Shown here piece after piece: positions 61,374 to 64,000 of a stretch of DNA of 64,000 nt. The notes under the pieces were generated by a model that worked only from the letters and a program-made list of their open reading frames with translations, ran no database searches and was not told the origin of the DNA. The stretch is from Gloeotrichia echinulata CP02 (lineage in GTDB: Bacteria > Cyanobacteriota > Cyanobacteriia > Cyanobacteriales > Nostocaceae), in assembly GCA_038087035.1 (NCBI GenBank), contig CP051187.1, positions 5,524,001 through 5,588,000 of the forward strand, in the 5' to 3' direction. Each line of letters begins with the position of its first letter. Within the stretch, counting starts at the first letter, position 1. Made by a program: the position numbers and the translations under genes.

Positions 61374-62105
61374 ATGTCTGTCGCCCAAGATTTACAAACC
61401 CCAGAAGATGTTATATTTCCTCCAGGGGATTTATATAGTGACGAACCGCCTTTGGAATCTGATTTGCATCGCCTACAAATGACCTTACTCATCCAATGCT
61501 TTGAGTGGTTATGGCGAAACCGTAATGATTTTTATGCTTCAGGAAATATTACAATCTATTACAGCCCACGTCAGCGCAAGTCAGAAGATTTTCGCGGGCC
61601 AGATTTTTTTGTCGTGCTGGGGACTCAACGCCAACCCCGTAAAAGTTGGGTTGTTTGGCAAGAAGATGGTAACTATCCCAACGTCATTGTAGAACTGTTA
61701 TCAAATTCCACAGCCGCAACCGACAAAGGTTTGAAAAAGCAAATTTATCAAGACACCTTTCGCACTCCAGAATACTTCTGGTTTGACCCAAATAATTTAG
61801 AATTTGCAGGGTTTGTCTTGGTAGCTGGTAAATATCAACCATTGACACCCAATATTCAAGGCTGGCTCTGGAGTCAGCAGCTAGAGTTATACTTGGGGGT
61901 TTATCAACAAAAGTTACGGTTTTTTACGCCTCAAGGGGAATTGGTTCCGACACCAGAAGAAGTAGCGGAACAAGAAAAGCAACGTGCTGAACAAGAAAAG
62001 CAACGCGCTGAACAAGAAAAGGAGCGGGCTGAACACCAGAAACAACGCAGCGATCGCTTGGCAGCAAAACTGCAAGAATTAGGTATAGATCCAGATACTA
62101 TCTAG
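61374..62105 (+). CDS. Uma2-family (DUF820) putative nuclease with coiled-coil tail
   Basis: A 243-aa protein. The Uma2 core (about 15-195) has a PD-(D/E)xK-like layout: DFRGPDFFVVLG gives the Asp, NVIVELLSNSTAATD the Glu, and GLKKQIYQDTFRTPEYFWFD follows. The C-terminal 45 residues are a heptad-rich coiled coil made of repeated EQEKQRA units encoded by 21-bp repeats (61965-62040). This family is greatly expanded in cyanobacteria and its function is unproven. A start ATG at 61374 is preceded by no strong ribosome site. Convergent with the small Cys-rich gene. Confidence 0.85.
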   Translation: MSVAQDLQTPEDVIFPPGDLYSDEPPLESDLHRLQMTLLIQCFEWLWRNRNDFYASGNITIYYSPRQRKSEDFRGPDFFVVLGTQRQPRKSWVVWQEDGNYPNVIVELLSNSTAATDKGLKKQIYQDTFRTPEYFWFDPNNLEFAGFVLVAGKYQPLTPNIQGWLWSQQLELYLGVYQQKLRFFTPQGELVPTPEEVAEQEKQRAEQEKQRAEQEKERAEHQKQRSDRLAAKLQELGIDPDTI

Positions 62106-62121
62106 TTAGTTGACACAAATC

Positions 62122-62328
62122 TTATTGATCTTCGGGAAACACCCATTTTGGCGGTTCCGTCATTTTTTTCCGCAGTCTTTCTTCTGCCAACTCCAGCATT
62201 TTATCTAAGGAAGTCTCTTCGAGAAATTTGGCTGTAGCTTGTCTAAACTCGATATTCGGGCATTTATCCCCTAAAACACAACCGTTCACGCAAGCTTCAG
62301 CGCAATTAATTTGTGGCTCCACAGTCAA
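62122..62328 (-). CDS. Small Cys-rich conserved-looking protein, 68 aa
   Basis: MTVEPQINCAEACVNGCVLG followed by DKCPN places four cysteines (C9, C13, C17, C23) in 15 residues, a possible metal or Fe-S ligand set. A helical segment follows (FLEETSLDKMLELAEERLRK) and a short tail PPKWVFPEDQ. I do not recognise a named family, though such small proteins occur next to mnmE in related genomes in my memory, without certainty. GAGAGAGGGAATTTG supplies a ribosome site. Divergent from mnmE. Confidence 0.7.
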   Translation of the reverse strand: MTVEPQINCAEACVNGCVLGDKCPNIEFRQATAKFLEETSLDKMLELAEERLRKKMTEPPKWVFPEDQ

Positions 62329-62424
62329 ATTCCCTCTCTCTAAAACTTAAAACAAAAAGCCTAAATAAATTTTACCTTGCCACTTGCTATCCTATTAATT
62401 TTCATGCCATAACCACAGATCATC

Positions 62425-62452
62425 GTAGGGGCGCAAGGCCTTGCGCCCCTAC
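62425..62452. repeat. 28-bp perfect palindrome before mnmE
   Basis: A 28-bp perfect palindrome with the GGCGCAAGGCCTTGCGCC core, preceded by AACCACAGAT (family A right arm reversed). The long open frame of mnmE runs back into it (from 62441), so any start codon chosen there would be wrong. Confidence 0.85.
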
Positions 62453-62515
62453 CCCTTGACCCTTGACCCTTCTGCTACGCTAACTATATGGAAACGTTTG
62501 CTGAAAAGGTCGCTG

Positions 62516-63910
62516 ATGTCGGAAATTTTTGCCACTAGTGGAACCATTGCCGCGATCGCTACTGCTGTTGTGCCTCAACAAGGTAGTGTGGGGATTGTGC
62601 GCTTATCTGGTTCGCAAGCAATGGCGATCGCCCGCACTTTGTTTTATGCACCAGGGCGTCAAGTTTGGGAAACTCACCGGATTCTCTACGGTTACATCCG
62701 CCATCCCCAAACGCGAGAACTGGTAGATGAAGCTTTGTTGTTGATTATGAAGGCCCCCCGTTCTTACACCCGTGAAGATGTGGTGGAATTCCATTGTCAC
62801 GGGGGAATTATCGCCGTGCAGCAGGTGCTACATCTGTGTTTGGAACATGGCGCTAGGCTCGCCCAACCCGGAGAATTTACCCTCCGCGCCTTTTTGAATG
62901 GGCGCGTGGATTTGACCCAAGCAGAAAGTATTGCCGATTTAGTGGGAGCGCAATCACCCCAAGCTGCCCAAACTGCCCTGGCTGGGTTACAAGGCAAATT
63001 AGCTCATCCCATCCGTCAGTTACGCGCCAACTGTTTGGATATCTTGGCAGAAATTGAAGCGCGGATAGATTTTGAGGAAGACTTACCCCCGCTGGACTAT
63101 AAAACTATCATATCAGAAATTGAGAACATTGCCGCCGAAATTTCGCGATTATTAGCAACCAAAGACAAAGGCGAACTGCTGCGGACAGGATTAAAAGTAG
63201 CGATTGTGGGGCGTCCGAATGTTGGTAAATCCAGCTTGTTGAACGCTTGGAGCCAGAGCGATCGCGCCATTGTCACCGACTTACCCGGCACAACCCGCGA
63301 TGTAGTCGAATCCCAGCTAGTTGTGGGGGGAATTCCGGTACAAGTGTTAGATACAGCTGGGATTCGGGAAACAGCCGACCAAGTAGAAAAAATTGGCGTC
63401 GAGCGATCGCGCCGAGCCGCCAGTGCAGCAGATTTAGTCCTATTGACTATCGACGCCTCAGCCGGTTGGACAGCAGGTGATGAAGAAATTTACGCACAAG
63501 TGCAAGACCGTCCGTTAATTTTGGTGATTAACAAAATTGATTTATTAGCAGAAAGTCTCAGAAATACATTGTTATTCCAAATTCCCACAGCCAAATCTAA
63601 AATTTTCACAGCAGCAGCCCAAAATCAAGGAATTGAAGCTTTAGAAACAGCAATTTTAGACATAGTAAAAACCAGTCAAATCCAAGCTGCTGATTTAGAT
63701 TTAGCAATTAATCAAAGACAAGCTGCAGTATTAATCAAAGCGAAAATTTCCTTAGAACAACTACAACTAACAATTGCCCAGCAGCTACCTCTAGATTTTT
63801 GGACAATTGATTTACGAGATGCGATTCATGCTTTAGGAGAAGTTACCGGCGAAGAAGTGACAGAATCTGTCCTTGACCGGATTTTTAGTAGATTTTGTAT
63901 TGGCAAATAA
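62516..63910 (+). CDS. mnmE: tRNA modification GTPase MnmE (TrmE)
   Basis: A 464-aa MnmE. The N-terminal folate-binding domain (MSEIFATSGTIAAIATAVVP... GSVGIVRLSG) is followed by a helical domain with FTLRAFLNGRVDLTQAESIA. The inserted G domain has G1 VGRPNVGKSSLLN, G3 DTAGIRET and G4 NKID. The C-terminus CIGK supplies the catalytic FCIGK cysteine. With MnmG it installs the carboxymethylaminomethyl group at U34 of certain tRNAs. The open frame begins at 62441, inside a repeat; ATG 62516 matches the family start. The last 90 bp of the window show only STRR-like CATTGGT units. Confidence 0.95.
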   Translation: MSEIFATSGTIAAIATAVVPQQGSVGIVRLSGSQAMAIARTLFYAPGRQVWETHRILYGYIRHPQTRELVDEALLLIMKAPRSYTREDVVEFHCHGGIIAVQQVLHLCLEHGARLAQPGEFTLRAFLNGRVDLTQAESIADLVGAQSPQAAQTALAGLQGKLAHPIRQLRANCLDILAEIEARIDFEEDLPPLDYKTIISEIENIAAEISRLLATKDKGELLRTGLKVAIVGRPNVGKSSLLNAWSQSDRAIVTDLPGTTRDVVESQLVVGGIPVQVLDTAGIRETADQVEKIGVERSRRAASAADLVLLTIDASAGWTAGDEEIYAQVQDRPLILVINKIDLLAESLRNTLLFQIPTAKSKIFTAAAQNQGIEALETAILDIVKTSQIQAADLDLAINQRQAAVLIKAKISLEQLQLTIAQQLPLDFWTIDLRDAIHALGEVTGEEVTESVLDRIFSRFCIGK

Positions 63911-64000
63911 GTAGGTCGGCGCAAATAAACCGTACTGGCTTTGGTCGTCATTTGTCATTGGTCATTGGTAAGCATTTGATACCATTTCACCAAAACTCTG

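Overview
The window is chromosomal DNA of a cyanobacterium, most likely a filamentous Nostocales member (Nostoc/Anabaena type). The reasons are the abundant GCGATCGC (HIP1) sites, a beta-carboxysome operon (ccmK-ccmK-ccmL-ccmM-ccmN-ccmO), a divergent constitutive CO2-uptake NDH-1 module (ndhF4-ndhD4-cupB), Ycf51 and DUF1995 genes, heptanucleotide tandem repeat arrays (STRRs) and many small palindromic dispersed repeats. No rRNA, tRNA, CRISPR array or intact transposase was recognised.

Layout. 1-5 kb (minus strand): chaperone block dnaK, dnaJ-like, a RelE/ParE-type toxin-antitoxin pair, a second J-domain membrane protein and the start of a DUF3143 gene. 5-9.5 kb: M28 peptidase, an intact DNA methyltransferase overlapping a doubly frameshifted restriction endonuclease gene (XcyI-like), and a bestrophin-like channel. 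9.8-13.4 kb: fused 5-oxoprolinase. 13.6-19.7 kb (minus): defence operon AIPR - type III mod - type III res. 19.9-24.3 kb: hypothetical genes, an O-antigen-ligase-like membrane protein and Ycf51.

24.3-35.0 kb (minus) is the most unusual part. It runs radical SAM protein, internally duplicated membrane protein resembling lycopene-cyclase domains, small membrane protein, UbiA-like prenyltransferase, rifampicin-phosphotransferase-like dikinase, BtaA-like aminocarboxypropyltransferase (DUF3419), double GNAT-like protein and acyl-adenylating ligase. I do not recognise this combination. It reads like an uncharacterised lipid or terpenoid pathway, and most of its gene junctions carry a dispersed repeat.

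35.6-43.3 kb: NdbB-like type II NAD(P)H dehydrogenase, HAD hydrolase, moeA, an unlisted 53-aa membrane peptide, an RDD gene interrupted near its 3' end by an IS200/IS605-type non-autonomous element, rpmG-rpsR, and an RNase II-family gene. 43.8-47.6 kb: phospholipase-D-like lipoprotein with an EF-hand-like loop, cysteine desulfurase, another palindrome-ended element, and DUF1995. 47.7-58.8 kb: carbon-concentrating super-locus with its LysR regulator (CcmR/CmpR type). 59.3-63.9 kb: MuiA-like (DUF4139) protein, Uma2-family protein, a small Cys-rich protein and mnmE.

A recurring theme is repeat DNA shaping genes. The last codons and stop of res, the dikinase-like gene, the UbiA-like gene and moeA lie inside dispersed-repeat arms. 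STRR-like heptamers are also embedded in frame in the oxoprolinase and moeA coding sequences.
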